From: Ktedonobacterales bacterium
GTDB taxonomy: Bacteria; Chloroflexota; Ktedonobacteria; Ktedonobacterales; Ktedonobacteraceae
NCBI GenBank assembly: GCA_027451525.1
Contig: DAIDJF010000036.1
Location: 1 to 56,941 of the forward strand
Direction: 5' to 3'
DNA: 56,941 nt
Shown here: one piece after another, positions 17,512 through 25,065 of the stretch
Numbering within the stretch: the first letter of the stretch is position 1
Layout: every line of letters begins with the position of its first letter
Position numbers and translations under genes: made by a program
Notes under the pieces: model-generated
What the model saw: only the letters and a program-made list of their open reading frames with translations
Databases searched by the model: none
Told to the model about the DNA's origin: nothing

Positions 17512-18402
17512 ATGTACTACCTGTTTCGTTTTGCCTCTCGCGTCCTGCCCTGGATTCCACGGCGACTTGCCTACGCATGTGGCAGTATGCTGGGACTGCT
17601 CATCTGGCTGCTTGCAAAAAAAGCGCGGATGCAGGCAACAAAGAATATTCTGCATGTGCTCGGCACACATGTACAAGAGACTCGCGTTGGTCGAAAAAAG
17701 CTGCGGCGCGTGGTGCAAGGCATGTTCATAAGCAACGTATATAATTACCTGGAGTTATTTACGCTCCAGTCCCGTTCACCTGAAGAACTCTTGCGTACCA
17801 TGGAACTCAGGGACGAAGAACATCTGCAAGCCGCACTGGCGCAGGGCAAGGGTGCCATCATCTTTGTACCACACATGGGGCCGTTTGACTATACTATCCA
17901 GTATATGGGCATCAAAGGCTATGATGTCACTGTTCCTGTTGAGCACTTGAAAGATCAGCGGTTGCTGGAACTGACCCTCGAACTGCGCAAAAGTCATGGT
18001 ATTCATTATTTACCCGTGGCGGGCAGCACATCAATGCGCACCATCATACAAAATCTGCGCGAGAATAAAGTTGTGCTGATTGCTGCTGATAGGGCAATTG
18101 AGGGAAAGAGTGTTGAAGTAAACTTTTTCGGGGCGCCTGCCAGACTGCCCATCGGTCCTGTCAGGCTGGCGCAACGCACTGGCGCGCCATTAGTGGGGGC
18201 AATTTGTTACCGCACGCCTCAGCTGGTGGCGGTTGGTCAATGGGTGCCGCTTTCACTAGAAATGACAGGTGAGCAACGCGCCGATATAGATTGCATGATG
18301 CAGTCCTTTATAGGAAAAATGGAAGACATCATTCGTGGGCACCCGGAACAATGGATCGCATTTGCTCCCATCTGGCTTGAAGACAGCGAAAATGCATCGT
18401 AG
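17512..18402 (+). CDS. LpxL/PatA-type acyltransferase (second of two)
   Basis: Second acyltransferase, 296 residues, whose ATG follows the first gene's stop with no gap, so the pair is coupled. HX4D is HMGPFD with His at residue 121. The later motif reads FFGAPARLPIGPVRLAQRTGAPLVGAICY. Sequence identity to its neighbour looks low, so this is an old duplication or two different acyl-transfer steps, for example on a mannose and on a glycerol or inositol position. A hydrophobic N-terminus (YLFRFASRVLPWIPRRLAYACG) suggests membrane association. The downstream glycosyltransferase follows after 164 bases. Confidence 0.86.
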   Translation: MYYLFRFASRVLPWIPRRLAYACGSMLGLLIWLLAKKARMQATKNILHVLGTHVQETRVGRKKLRRVVQGMFISNVYNYLELFTLQSRSPEELLRTMELRDEEHLQAALAQGKGAIIFVPHMGPFDYTIQYMGIKGYDVTVPVEHLKDQRLLELTLELRKSHGIHYLPVAGSTSMRTIIQNLRENKVVLIAADRAIEGKSVEVNFFGAPARLPIGPVRLAQRTGAPLVGAICYRTPQLVAVGQWVPLSLEMTGEQRADIDCMMQSFIGKMEDIIRGHPEQWIAFAPIWLEDSENAS

Positions 18403-18566
18403 ATGCTGAATCCTCCTCGAACCGCCTATCCAGCCTAACTGAGTACCGTAGCTCATCCTCTGTGTTATCATAGAGGATAGATTTATTGGTTAAACGAAAC
18501 TCTATTACAAACTTCCTGCAATACACTACTGCATAGGGAGTGAGTAGGCTCTAGCGGAGTTCAAGT

Positions 18567-19721
18567 ATGAAAATTGCCCAGGTATCTCCTTATGATTGGA
18601 ACTATCCTGGAGGTTTACGCGATCATATCCTTCATCTTTCCGATCAATTTATGCAGATGGGCCATGATGTTCGTATCTTGGCACCCAGTTCGGACTCAAA
18701 AAGCCCTTCATCAGGGGCACCTGTCTATCATTTAGGGCGAACAGTACCTTTGCCCTTCAATGGCTCAATCGCGCGCATCAGCCTGGTACCTGCCTTTATA
18801 CAAGGCGTGCGCCGTATCTTACAGCAAGAACGTTTTGATGTGATCCATATTCATGAGCCACTGGTTCCAAGTCTCTCCCTGAAAGTCTTGCGTCTTTCTC
18901 GTACTCTGACAGTTGGAACTTTTCATTCCTTCGCTCACTCCGATATTACCTCTCTGCCTCATCTGGCATATGCCTCGGCCTCTCCATTTCTGCGCCACTA
19001 TTTCCGTCGCTTAGATGGTCGCATTGCCGTTTCCAGTGCCGCTTATCAATTCGTCTCGCACTACTTTCCTGCCGATTATCGCATCATCCCGAATGGCATT
19101 GATTTGCAACGTTTTAGTCGCCATGTCGCACCTCTTCCGCAATTTATGGATGACAAGCGCAATATCCTGTTCGTGGGCCGCTTTGAAAAGCGCAAAGGAG
19201 CGAAATACTTACTGCGCGCCATTCCAGCTATTCGTGAACGCCATCCCAATACCCGCTTTATTTTTGTGGGAGAGGGCCACCTTAGAGCCGGTTTTCAGCA
19301 CTTTGTTGCGCAGAGGGGGTGGCCCGATGTGATTTTTACTGGTTATGTCTCGGATGATGAGAAATCGCGTTATTTCGCGAGTGCCCATGTGTTCTGCGCT
19401 CCCGCGACAGGCGGTGAGAGTATGGGGATAGTGCTGCTGGAGTCAATGGCATCGGGTGTACCCGTCGTGGCTTCCGCTATTCAAGGCTATAGCACTGTTA
19501 TAATCTCTGGTACAGATGGATTGTTGACGGCACCGCGTTCTAGCGAGCATCTGGCAAGAGCGATATCATCGCTCCTTGAAAACGAGTCGTTACGTCAGCG
19601 ACTTATTGAGGCTGGTTTGCAAAAGGTGCATGAATATGTCTGGCCCCAGGTTGCACAGCGTATCATGGACTACTATTGCAAGCTACTCGACGAACATGAC
19701 GCGGGCATAAAGATGCAGTGA
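18567..19721 (+). CDS. GT4 glycosyltransferase, PimA/PimB-like
   Basis: Retaining GT-B glycosyltransferase of family GT4, 384 residues. The N-terminus MKIAQVSPYDWNYPGGLRDH closely resembles phosphatidylinositol mannosyltransferase PimA. VIHIHEPL and GTFHSF are typical of the acceptor domain. The nucleotide-sugar domain has FVGRFEKRKG (about 209) and the E-x7-E motif in GGESMGIVLLESMASG (Glu near 283 and 291). It probably transfers a hexose from GDP- or UDP-sugar to a phosphatidyl-polyol at the inner membrane face, with the two acyltransferases acylating the product. GGAG lies 7 bases before the ATG. No CDP-alcohol phosphatidyltransferase gene is adjacent. Confidence 0.87.
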   Translation: MKIAQVSPYDWNYPGGLRDHILHLSDQFMQMGHDVRILAPSSDSKSPSSGAPVYHLGRTVPLPFNGSIARISLVPAFIQGVRRILQQERFDVIHIHEPLVPSLSLKVLRLSRTLTVGTFHSFAHSDITSLPHLAYASASPFLRHYFRRLDGRIAVSSAAYQFVSHYFPADYRIIPNGIDLQRFSRHVAPLPQFMDDKRNILFVGRFEKRKGAKYLLRAIPAIRERHPNTRFIFVGEGHLRAGFQHFVAQRGWPDVIFTGYVSDDEKSRYFASAHVFCAPATGGESMGIVLLESMASGVPVVASAIQGYSTVIISGTDGLLTAPRSSEHLARAISSLLENESLRQRLIEAGLQKVHEYVWPQVAQRIMDYYCKLLDEHDAGIKMQ

Positions 19722-19749
19722 TAGAGCGCGTTAGTAAGTCGGATGATGC

Positions 19750-19778
19750 TTGACAAAACCGCGCTTTCCGTCTATAGT
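19750..19778 (+). promoter_or_regulatory. Near-consensus promoter of the TetR gene
   Basis: TTGACA (19750-19755), 17-base spacer, TATAGT (19773-19778). One of the strongest promoter matches in the window, and immediately upstream of a candidate operator. Confidence 0.75.
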
Positions 19779-19781
19779 AGT

Positions 19782-19803
19782 ATTAATCGTTCAGTCAATT
19801 AAT
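19782..19803 (+). promoter_or_regulatory. Candidate TetR operator 1
   Basis: ATTAAT arms (19782-19787 and 19798-19803) flank CGTTCAGTCA, directly after the -10 box. The position would block transcription start. Binding by the adjacent regulator is inferred. Confidence 0.45.
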
Positions 19804-19830
19804 TTTCTGTGAGAGACAATAGGAGGAAAG

Positions 19831-20448
19831 ATGGCCCGCACGCCAAAAGTTGTGGAAGATCGGCGACAACAGATTCTTGATGCCGCAATGCACGTGTTCG
19901 CGCAAAAAGGGTTTGTGCGCGCAACAAATAAAGATATCGCGCGCGAAGCTGCCATCACGCCCGGTTTGATCTACCACTACTTTACGAACAAGGAGGCATT
20001 GCTGAGAGCTATTATTGAAGAGCGATCTCCATTGCATCTAGTGCGCTCATTATCTCCAGAATTGTTGGCCTTACCACCAGAAACGTTTCTACGTTTTTTG
20101 TTGCAACGTGTGCTGGCGACCATTGAAAGCGAACAGTTTGTGCAGCTTTTACGGGTTATTTTGCCAGAAATCATCCATAATCCTGAGATGGCTCCTATTG
20201 GTGGTGACCTTATGCGCCAGATTGTAGAGGCGTTCGGCCACTATTTTCAGATCAAGATGGAGAGCGGAGACTTGCGCTCGCTGGATGCGCTTCAGGTCGC
20301 ACAGACGCTCTTGGGCTGTGTTATGGGGTTTGTCTTGCGCCGCCAGATTTTGCGTGACCCGTTGGCTCTACAATATACACATGAGCAGATAGCAGATGCA
20401 ATTATCAGCACGATATTGTATGGGGTACTATCCCATACATCCGGTTAA
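19831..20448 (+). CDS. TetR-family regulator of the adjacent ABC exporter
   Basis: Transcriptional repressor, 205 residues. The N-terminal HTH (about 10-57) has RRQQILDAAMHVFAQKGFVRATNKDIAREAAITPGLIYHYFTNKEALL, the standard TetR DNA-binding signature. The C-terminal ligand domain is not specific enough to name an inducer. AGGAGG lies just before the ATG. The promoter and an overlapping palindrome suggest self-repression, and a related AT-rich palindrome precedes the exporter genes 50 bases downstream, suggesting shared control. Probably responds to the compound the exporter removes. Confidence 0.92.
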   Translation: MARTPKVVEDRRQQILDAAMHVFAQKGFVRATNKDIAREAAITPGLIYHYFTNKEALLRAIIEERSPLHLVRSLSPELLALPPETFLRFLLQRVLATIESEQFVQLLRVILPEIIHNPEMAPIGGDLMRQIVEAFGHYFQIKMESGDLRSLDALQVAQTLLGCVMGFVLRRQILRDPLALQYTHEQIADAIISTILYGVLSHTSG

Positions 20449-20467
20449 CGTGCTTTTTTAGAGGATG

Positions 20468-20487
20468 TTAATTAGTTAGTTAATTAA
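20468..20487 (+). promoter_or_regulatory. Candidate TetR operator 2
   Basis: The sequence TTAATTAGTTAGTTAATTAA has 7-bp perfect inverted arms (20468-20474 with 20481-20487). It sits just upstream of the ribosome site of the exporter ATPase. It shares TTAAT-type arms with operator 1. Confidence 0.4.
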
Positions 20488-20500
20488 AAGGAGAAAACCG

Positions 20501-21292
20501 ATGTCGGATGTACCTGATGTAAATACATCCAATCCGCATACGCAGGGGGCAGCAAGCACACAGGAAGAGCCAATGGTGGTGATAGAGCAGTTGGTCAAAC
20601 GTTTTGGAATGCTTGAGGCGGTGCATTCGCTCACAATGACCATCAATGTGGGTGAGACATTCGGCTTGATTGGGCCAAACGGCTCCGGTAAAACAACCTT
20701 GATTCGGATGTTGGTAGGATTAACGCGTCCTACCAGTGGCACAATTTGTATTTTAGGAGAACGTGTTCCCAGCGCGAAAATCGCTGCATTGCTCGGATAT
20801 ATGACGCAGGCCAGCGCGTTGTATCTTGATCTTACGGCATACGAAAATATGGCTTTCTTCTGTGATATCTATGGTCTGCGCGGTCGTGTGCAGCGGCAGC
20901 GTATCCACGAGATGCTAGAGCGCGTTGATCTGGCTAATCGCGCTAATGATGTTGTGGCTACATTTAGTGGTGGCATGAAACAACGCCTTTCGCTGGCCTG
21001 TGCCCTGGTGCATCAACCGCGCCTGGTGTTGCTGGATGAACCAACAGTGGGTGTAGACCCTGAGTTGCGCCGCTCGTTCTGGGATTACTTTGCGCAGTTA
21101 AATCGTGAAGGGGTAACGATTATCGTCTCGACACACCATCTTGACGAAGCGACACGCTGCACGCGCCTGGGACTACTACGCTTTGGCAATCTGCTCGCGC
21201 AAGATACGCCACAGGCTCTGCTGCGGCAAGCTGGTAAAAGTGACATGGAAGAGGCATTTCTCTATTTTGCCCATCAGGAGGTGCAGGCATGA
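20501..21292 (+). CDS. ABC exporter, ATP-binding subunit
   Basis: Cytoplasmic ATPase of an ABC-2 exporter, 263 residues. Walker A GPNGSGKTT is near 57-65, the signature FSGGMKQRLSLACAL near 150, Walker B LVLLDEPTVGVDPE near 170-183 and switch His in VSTHHLDEA. The first 20 residues are a Ser/Thr-rich tail. AAAAGGAG precedes the ATG. It ends with a 4-base overlap into the permease gene. Located between its TetR regulator and an FAD monooxygenase, it is likely a drug- or toxin-export ATPase. Confidence 0.93.
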   Translation: MSDVPDVNTSNPHTQGAASTQEEPMVVIEQLVKRFGMLEAVHSLTMTINVGETFGLIGPNGSGKTTLIRMLVGLTRPTSGTICILGERVPSAKIAALLGYMTQASALYLDLTAYENMAFFCDIYGLRGRVQRQRIHEMLERVDLANRANDVVATFSGGMKQRLSLACALVHQPRLVLLDEPTVGVDPELRRSFWDYFAQLNREGVTIIVSTHHLDEATRCTRLGLLRFGNLLAQDTPQALLRQAGKSDMEEAFLYFAHQEVQA

Positions 21293-22443
21293 ATATGGCA
21301 CGTATTCTGGCTCTGGCTACGCGCATTAACCGACAGATCCTGCGGGATAAGCGCACGTTGGCATTGATCTTTGTTGTTCCGCTCGTTGTGATGACATTGT
21401 TGTATCTTGTACTCACCAATACCACAAATGTGCATACATTGGCTCTTGTGCGTCCAACTGGTGTAGAGAGCGATAATGTCAACACATTAATTGATAAACT
21501 CCTGCCCGGCAAAGATAAACTCAATGTAATTTCTATCAATGCCGATCAGGTTGATACGACACTCAAACAGGGCAATGCAGATGCGGCTCTGGTTTTCCCA
21601 GCGGATTTTATGACACAGGTAATGCAAAAAGCACAGCCATCAGTCCAGATTATCCTCGAAGGCTCTGATCCGGTTGTTGCCAGTGCCATGAGTGATCTCA
21701 GTGAGAGTCTGCTGCATCAGCTTGGCATTGCCCTCACGCCACTCACCGCGCAGGGGCAGACACAACCCGTTGTGTTGCCTGGCTCTGCTCCTTTGCCATT
21801 GACTATCGCGACTCCGCGCTACCTGTATGGTGGCCCTGATTATACCTTTAACGACTCGCTGGCCCCGGCCCTGCTTGGCGTCTTCTCGTTTTTCTTTGTC
21901 TTTCTGCTCACCTCGGTCGCCTTTCTGCGTGAGCGGTCACAAGGTACAATTGAGCGCGTCATGGTCTCTCCGATGAAGCGTGCTGAATTAGTGATGGGCT
22001 ACGTCTGCGGCTTTACACTGTTTGCACTGGTGCAGTCGCTGGTGATCTTGCTCTTCATCGTCTTTGTCTTACGTGTACACTATAGTGGTAATCTTGCCCT
22101 GGTCTTTCTGACGACGGCCCTGCTTACTGTAGGTAGTGTCAACCTGGGTATTTTTCTTTCAACATTTGCGCGTAATGAGTTTCAGGTCGTGCAATTTATT
22201 CCGCTTGTCTTAGGTGTACAGGTCTTTCTTTCGGGGATCTTCTGGCCTATTGCACAGTTGCCAGGTGCGTTACGACCGTTTGCCTATATTCTTCCGCTTA
22301 CGTATGCTAATGATGCCCTGCGCTCAGTGATGCTCAAAGGGGCTGATTTTAGCGCGATTAGTGGTCAGATGGGTGCGTTGCTCATATTCGCGCTACTGAT
22401 GGTAATCTTGAGCGCATTGACGATACGGCGTGAGGCAGTCTAA
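21289..22443 (+). CDS. ABC-2 type exporter, permease subunit
   Basis: 384-residue membrane subunit (ABC2_membrane_3 / YhgE-like layout). It has an N-terminal helix (about 22-42), a large external domain (about 45-185) and five to six C-terminal helices, with the family's FLRERSQGTIERVMVSPMKRAELVMGY loop and IFWPIAQLPGALRPFAYILPLTYANDALR near the end. Start ATG overlaps the ATPase stop by 4 bases. With the ATPase it makes a full exporter controlled by the upstream TetR protein. Substrate unknown. Confidence 0.9.
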   Translation: MNMARILALATRINRQILRDKRTLALIFVVPLVVMTLLYLVLTNTTNVHTLALVRPTGVESDNVNTLIDKLLPGKDKLNVISINADQVDTTLKQGNADAALVFPADFMTQVMQKAQPSVQIILEGSDPVVASAMSDLSESLLHQLGIALTPLTAQGQTQPVVLPGSAPLPLTIATPRYLYGGPDYTFNDSLAPALLGVFSFFFVFLLTSVAFLRERSQGTIERVMVSPMKRAELVMGYVCGFTLFALVQSLVILLFIVFVLRVHYSGNLALVFLTTALLTVGSVNLGIFLSTFARNEFQVVQFIPLVLGVQVFLSGIFWPIAQLPGALRPFAYILPLTYANDALRSVMLKGADFSAISGQMGALLIFALLMVILSALTIRREAV

Positions 22444-22496
22444 TCGCCCTTAGGTAGAAAATGCGCTACTTCGTTCGTATAGCTTTGAGGAGCAAC

Positions 22497-23741
22497 ATGA
22501 TGCAGCAAGAAATGCAAAAACAGGTCCATGTAGTAAAGCAACGGATACATACCACCTGCTGTATTGTGGGCAGTGGGCCTGCGGGTATGGTCCTGGCTCT
22601 GCTCTTGGTTCGTAAAGGTGTCCCTGTGACGCTACTGGAAGCACATATGGATTTTGACCGTGAATTTCGCGGTGATACGCTTCATCCTTCAGTGATGGAA
22701 ATGCTGGATCAGCTTGGGCTGGCGGAGCGGTTATTGCAGTTGCCGCATACCAAAATGCCCACCCTTGATTTTGAGGTCGCAGGTGGTACATTTACCTTCG
22801 CACATTTTGACGAGCTAAAGACGAAATATCCATATATTACTGTCATCGCACAGGCGCGTTTTTTGGCATTTCTAGCCGATGAGATGCAACGCTATCCCCA
22901 TTTTAAGTTGCTCATGGGGGCACAAGTCGATCAATTGCTGGAAGAGGATGGGCGCGTATGTGGCGTCTCTTATCGTGGCCCTGATGGCAGGTATGAGGTA
23001 CGTGCCCCTTTGACTGTTGGGGCGGATGGACGCTTCTCGCGCCTGCGCAAACTGGCCGGCTTTGAGCCGATCAACACCTCGCCTCCAATGGATATCCTTT
23101 GGTTTCGTCTCGCACGCAAGGCTGATGACCCGCGTGGCGTCTTTGGCCGCTTTGGTCAGAGGCGGATTATCGCTTTGATTGATCGTCAGGAGTACTGGCA
23201 AATTGGCTATGTGATTCCAAAGGGGAGCTATCAACGGGTACGCGCACAAGGTATCGCGTCTCTTCGGCAAGCGATTGCTGAGAGTATCCCATTTCTGGCG
23301 GAGCGTGTTGACGAACTTGTGGATTGGAAACAGGTAGCAGTCTTATCGGTGGAGTCGAATCGTCTACCGCGCTGGTATCGTCCTGGTCTATTGTTAATCG
23401 GCGATGCCGCGCATGTCATGTCGCCGATTGGCGGCGTAGGGATTAACTATGCCATCCAAGATGCTGTTGTTGCCGCAAATGTCTTATCCGCTAAGTTGCG
23501 GAAAGGGGAAGTGCAGACACGTGACTTGGCGAAAGTACAGCGTCGGCGTGAACTTGCCGTCCGTTTAATTCAGAAATTTCAAGTAGTGGTGCAAAACATG
23601 GTTTTTGTGAAGACGCTGCAAGGCGATGGGACATTTCAAGTTCCCTTATTCTTGCGCCTGCTCGATCGAATCCCGAAGTTGCGCACCTTACCCGCGCGTG
23701 TGATTGGCTTCGGCGTGATCCCTGTACGTTTCTATACATAA
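22497..23741 (+). CDS. FAD-dependent aromatic monooxygenase (group A)
   Basis: Flavoprotein hydroxylase, 414 residues, related to p-hydroxybenzoate and tetracycline-type monooxygenases. It has the FAD fingerprint VGSGPAGMVLALLLVRKG (about 24), the DG motif TVGADGRFSRLRKLAG (about 178) and the second FAD motif GDAAHVMSPIGGVGINYAIQDAV (about 300). GAGGAG lies 4 bases before ATG 22497 (7 before ATG 22500); the reading frame reaches 22461 without a ribosome site. It lies 53 bases after the exporter permease on the same strand. Modification and export of a toxic aromatic compound by one TetR-controlled unit is a reasonable inference. Confidence 0.88.
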   Translation: MMQQEMQKQVHVVKQRIHTTCCIVGSGPAGMVLALLLVRKGVPVTLLEAHMDFDREFRGDTLHPSVMEMLDQLGLAERLLQLPHTKMPTLDFEVAGGTFTFAHFDELKTKYPYITVIAQARFLAFLADEMQRYPHFKLLMGAQVDQLLEEDGRVCGVSYRGPDGRYEVRAPLTVGADGRFSRLRKLAGFEPINTSPPMDILWFRLARKADDPRGVFGRFGQRRIIALIDRQEYWQIGYVIPKGSYQRVRAQGIASLRQAIAESIPFLAERVDELVDWKQVAVLSVESNRLPRWYRPGLLLIGDAAHVMSPIGGVGINYAIQDAVVAANVLSAKLRKGEVQTRDLAKVQRRRELAVRLIQKFQVVVQNMVFVKTLQGDGTFQVPLFLRLLDRIPKLRTLPARVIGFGVIPVRFYT

Positions 23742-23747
23742 TATGAC

Positions 23748-23780
23748 GACAGAGGAGGTAATGATATCGCCTCCTCTGTC
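23748..23780. terminator. Inverted repeat between convergent genes
   Basis: Perfect 11-bp stem GACAGAGGAGG/CCTCCTCTGTC (23748-23758 with 23770-23780). No T run follows on either strand, so it may act as a bidirectional transcript end or mRNA-stabilising hairpin. Confidence 0.5.
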
Positions 23781-23808
23781 ACGCAGGCCAGGAAATAGAG
23801 GATTGCCG

Positions 23809-24264
23809 TTATGCGCGGATCGAGCTGACCTGCTTCTCAAAGTTTTTGAAAAACTGATCAAGAGCCATCTTGACTGCGCCTTTAATCATAATCTCAGGAG
23901 TAGCGGCGATTTTGCCTTCAAGCTGTGCATTAGCATTGTAGCTGAGCAGGGTGCCATCCGCATCATCTGTCAGATCAGTCGTGCAGGTAGCGCGCACTGA
24001 ACCCATCGAGCTGCTTGGCTCGGCGATTAGGACGACGCGGGATGGAGGAATGACCTCACCTGTCTGCAAGAAAATCGTGTAGGGGCCTTTAAGACCAGGT
24101 ACGTTGGGCGAAACCGTCAGCTTAAGCTGGCGCCCTGTTGGAAAATCAACGAACTCTGCAGTGTCACAACCGGGGATGCTGCTCTTGAGAACTTCTGGAT
24201 TCAAAAGTGCGTTAAAAACCTGTAAGCGAGACGCTTTAATTTTCTGGCTACCTGTAATTTCCAT
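23809..24264 (-). CDS. CoxG-like SRPBCC-domain protein
   Basis: 151-residue single-domain protein of the SRPBCC/CoxG family. The start MEITGSQKIKASRLQVFNALLNPEVLKSSIPGC is the family signature. Hydrophobic-cavity proteins of this type bind lipids or quinones; CoxG helps anchor CO dehydrogenase to the membrane. No coxMSL genes are in the window, so CO oxidation is not supported. The ATG at 24264 is chosen over an extension to 24348 because it gives the normal family length and GAGGAT precedes it, although at about 13 bases. Ends converge with the monooxygenase gene. Confidence 0.85.
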   Translation of the reverse strand: MEITGSQKIKASRLQVFNALLNPEVLKSSIPGCDTAEFVDFPTGRQLKLTVSPNVPGLKGPYTIFLQTGEVIPPSRVVLIAEPSSSMGSVRATCTTDLTDDADGTLLSYNANAQLEGKIAATPEIMIKGAVKMALDQFFKNFEKQVSSIRA

Positions 24265-24461
24265 TGTTGCTTTGTATCCTCTTCTATATAAAAATACCCA
24301 TATCAACAGTAAAAGAATGCTAATGCGCGTTCTTAGATATGAGTGCAAGCAGTGTTGTCACTGCATGACATACACTTTACTGTACGAGTGCAATTATACG
24401 AGGTATGTCCATGTATCTCAATACATCAGGTAAGAAGTACTATAGAGCTTTCTTAGAAAAG

Positions 24462-24505
24462 AAAAAAGGAGAGGTCTTGCTGTATCGCAAGCTCTCCACA
24501 TTTTT
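24462..24505 (-). terminator. Intrinsic terminator after the PRC-barrel gene
   Basis: Stem GGAGAG plus CTTGC (24468-24480, two-base bulge) pairs with GCAAG plus CTCTCC (24487-24497). The A run at 24462-24467 becomes a T run on the minus strand, and ACATTTTTT on the other side makes it bidirectional. Confidence 0.85.
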
Positions 24506-24526
24506 TGTAAAGGATAGAAGCTAACA

Positions 24527-25021
24527 TTAACGTAAACGACGTGCATCTTGATCGTCAATAATAATACAATCCTGCTTGTAATGCAGAATATCATCGCCGC
24601 TCAATCGCTTTGACTGCGCATTACTTTGTCCACGTTCTTTGACAATTTCAAGTGCCGCGATGTGCAAGGCCGCAGGTAAGGCGATGCCTAACCAAACCTC
24701 ATTGACAAAGCCGACCTGCATCCCGCTTTCGCCCTGCACCTTGTATGAGGTGAGGGCATTGCCTGATGACAGTGGAGGCAATGCTGAAAGTAACATCTCT
24801 TCGTTCGCGATCGTCACTTTATCTTTTTCGATGGTGGTAATGCCGCTGCTTGGAAGGGCACGCATGCCTTGCAACGGAATATGGACAAGTAACGCATCAA
24901 CGGAATCGGTGCCAGGCTTGAAGAAAAAATCGCTAATCGTTCCTACTGTTCTGCCTTGAGTAGGAATCGTGACGGGCAGTCCGCGGATAGTGGACCATTT
25001 TTTGATAGCATTGCTTTGCAT
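24527..25021 (-). CDS. PRC-barrel domain protein
   Basis: 164-residue cytosolic protein with two PRC-barrel-like halves. The first (about 8-75) contains RGLPVTIPTQGRTVGTISDFFF. The second (about 95-160) contains GMQVGFVNEVWLG. PRC barrels occur in RimM and in photosynthetic reaction-centre H subunits and often mediate protein or RNA contacts. No more precise role can be assigned. It follows the WD40 kinase gene by 44 bases on the same strand, so it may share its transcript. Confidence 0.82.
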   Translation of the reverse strand: MQSNAIKKWSTIRGLPVTIPTQGRTVGTISDFFFKPGTDSVDALLVHIPLQGMRALPSSGITTIEKDKVTIANEEMLLSALPPLSSGNALTSYKVQGESGMQVGFVNEVWLGIALPAALHIAALEIVKERGQSNAQSKRLSGDDILHYKQDCIIIDDQDARRLR

Positions 25022-25065
25022 ATCTCTTTTTCACTCCTCAATAAATGTTCTATCGTTCTACGCTA

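Noticed and set aside
23809..24264. CoxG as evidence for aerobic CO oxidation
   Set aside because: No coxM, coxS or coxL in the window; the CoxG-like fold is widespread.
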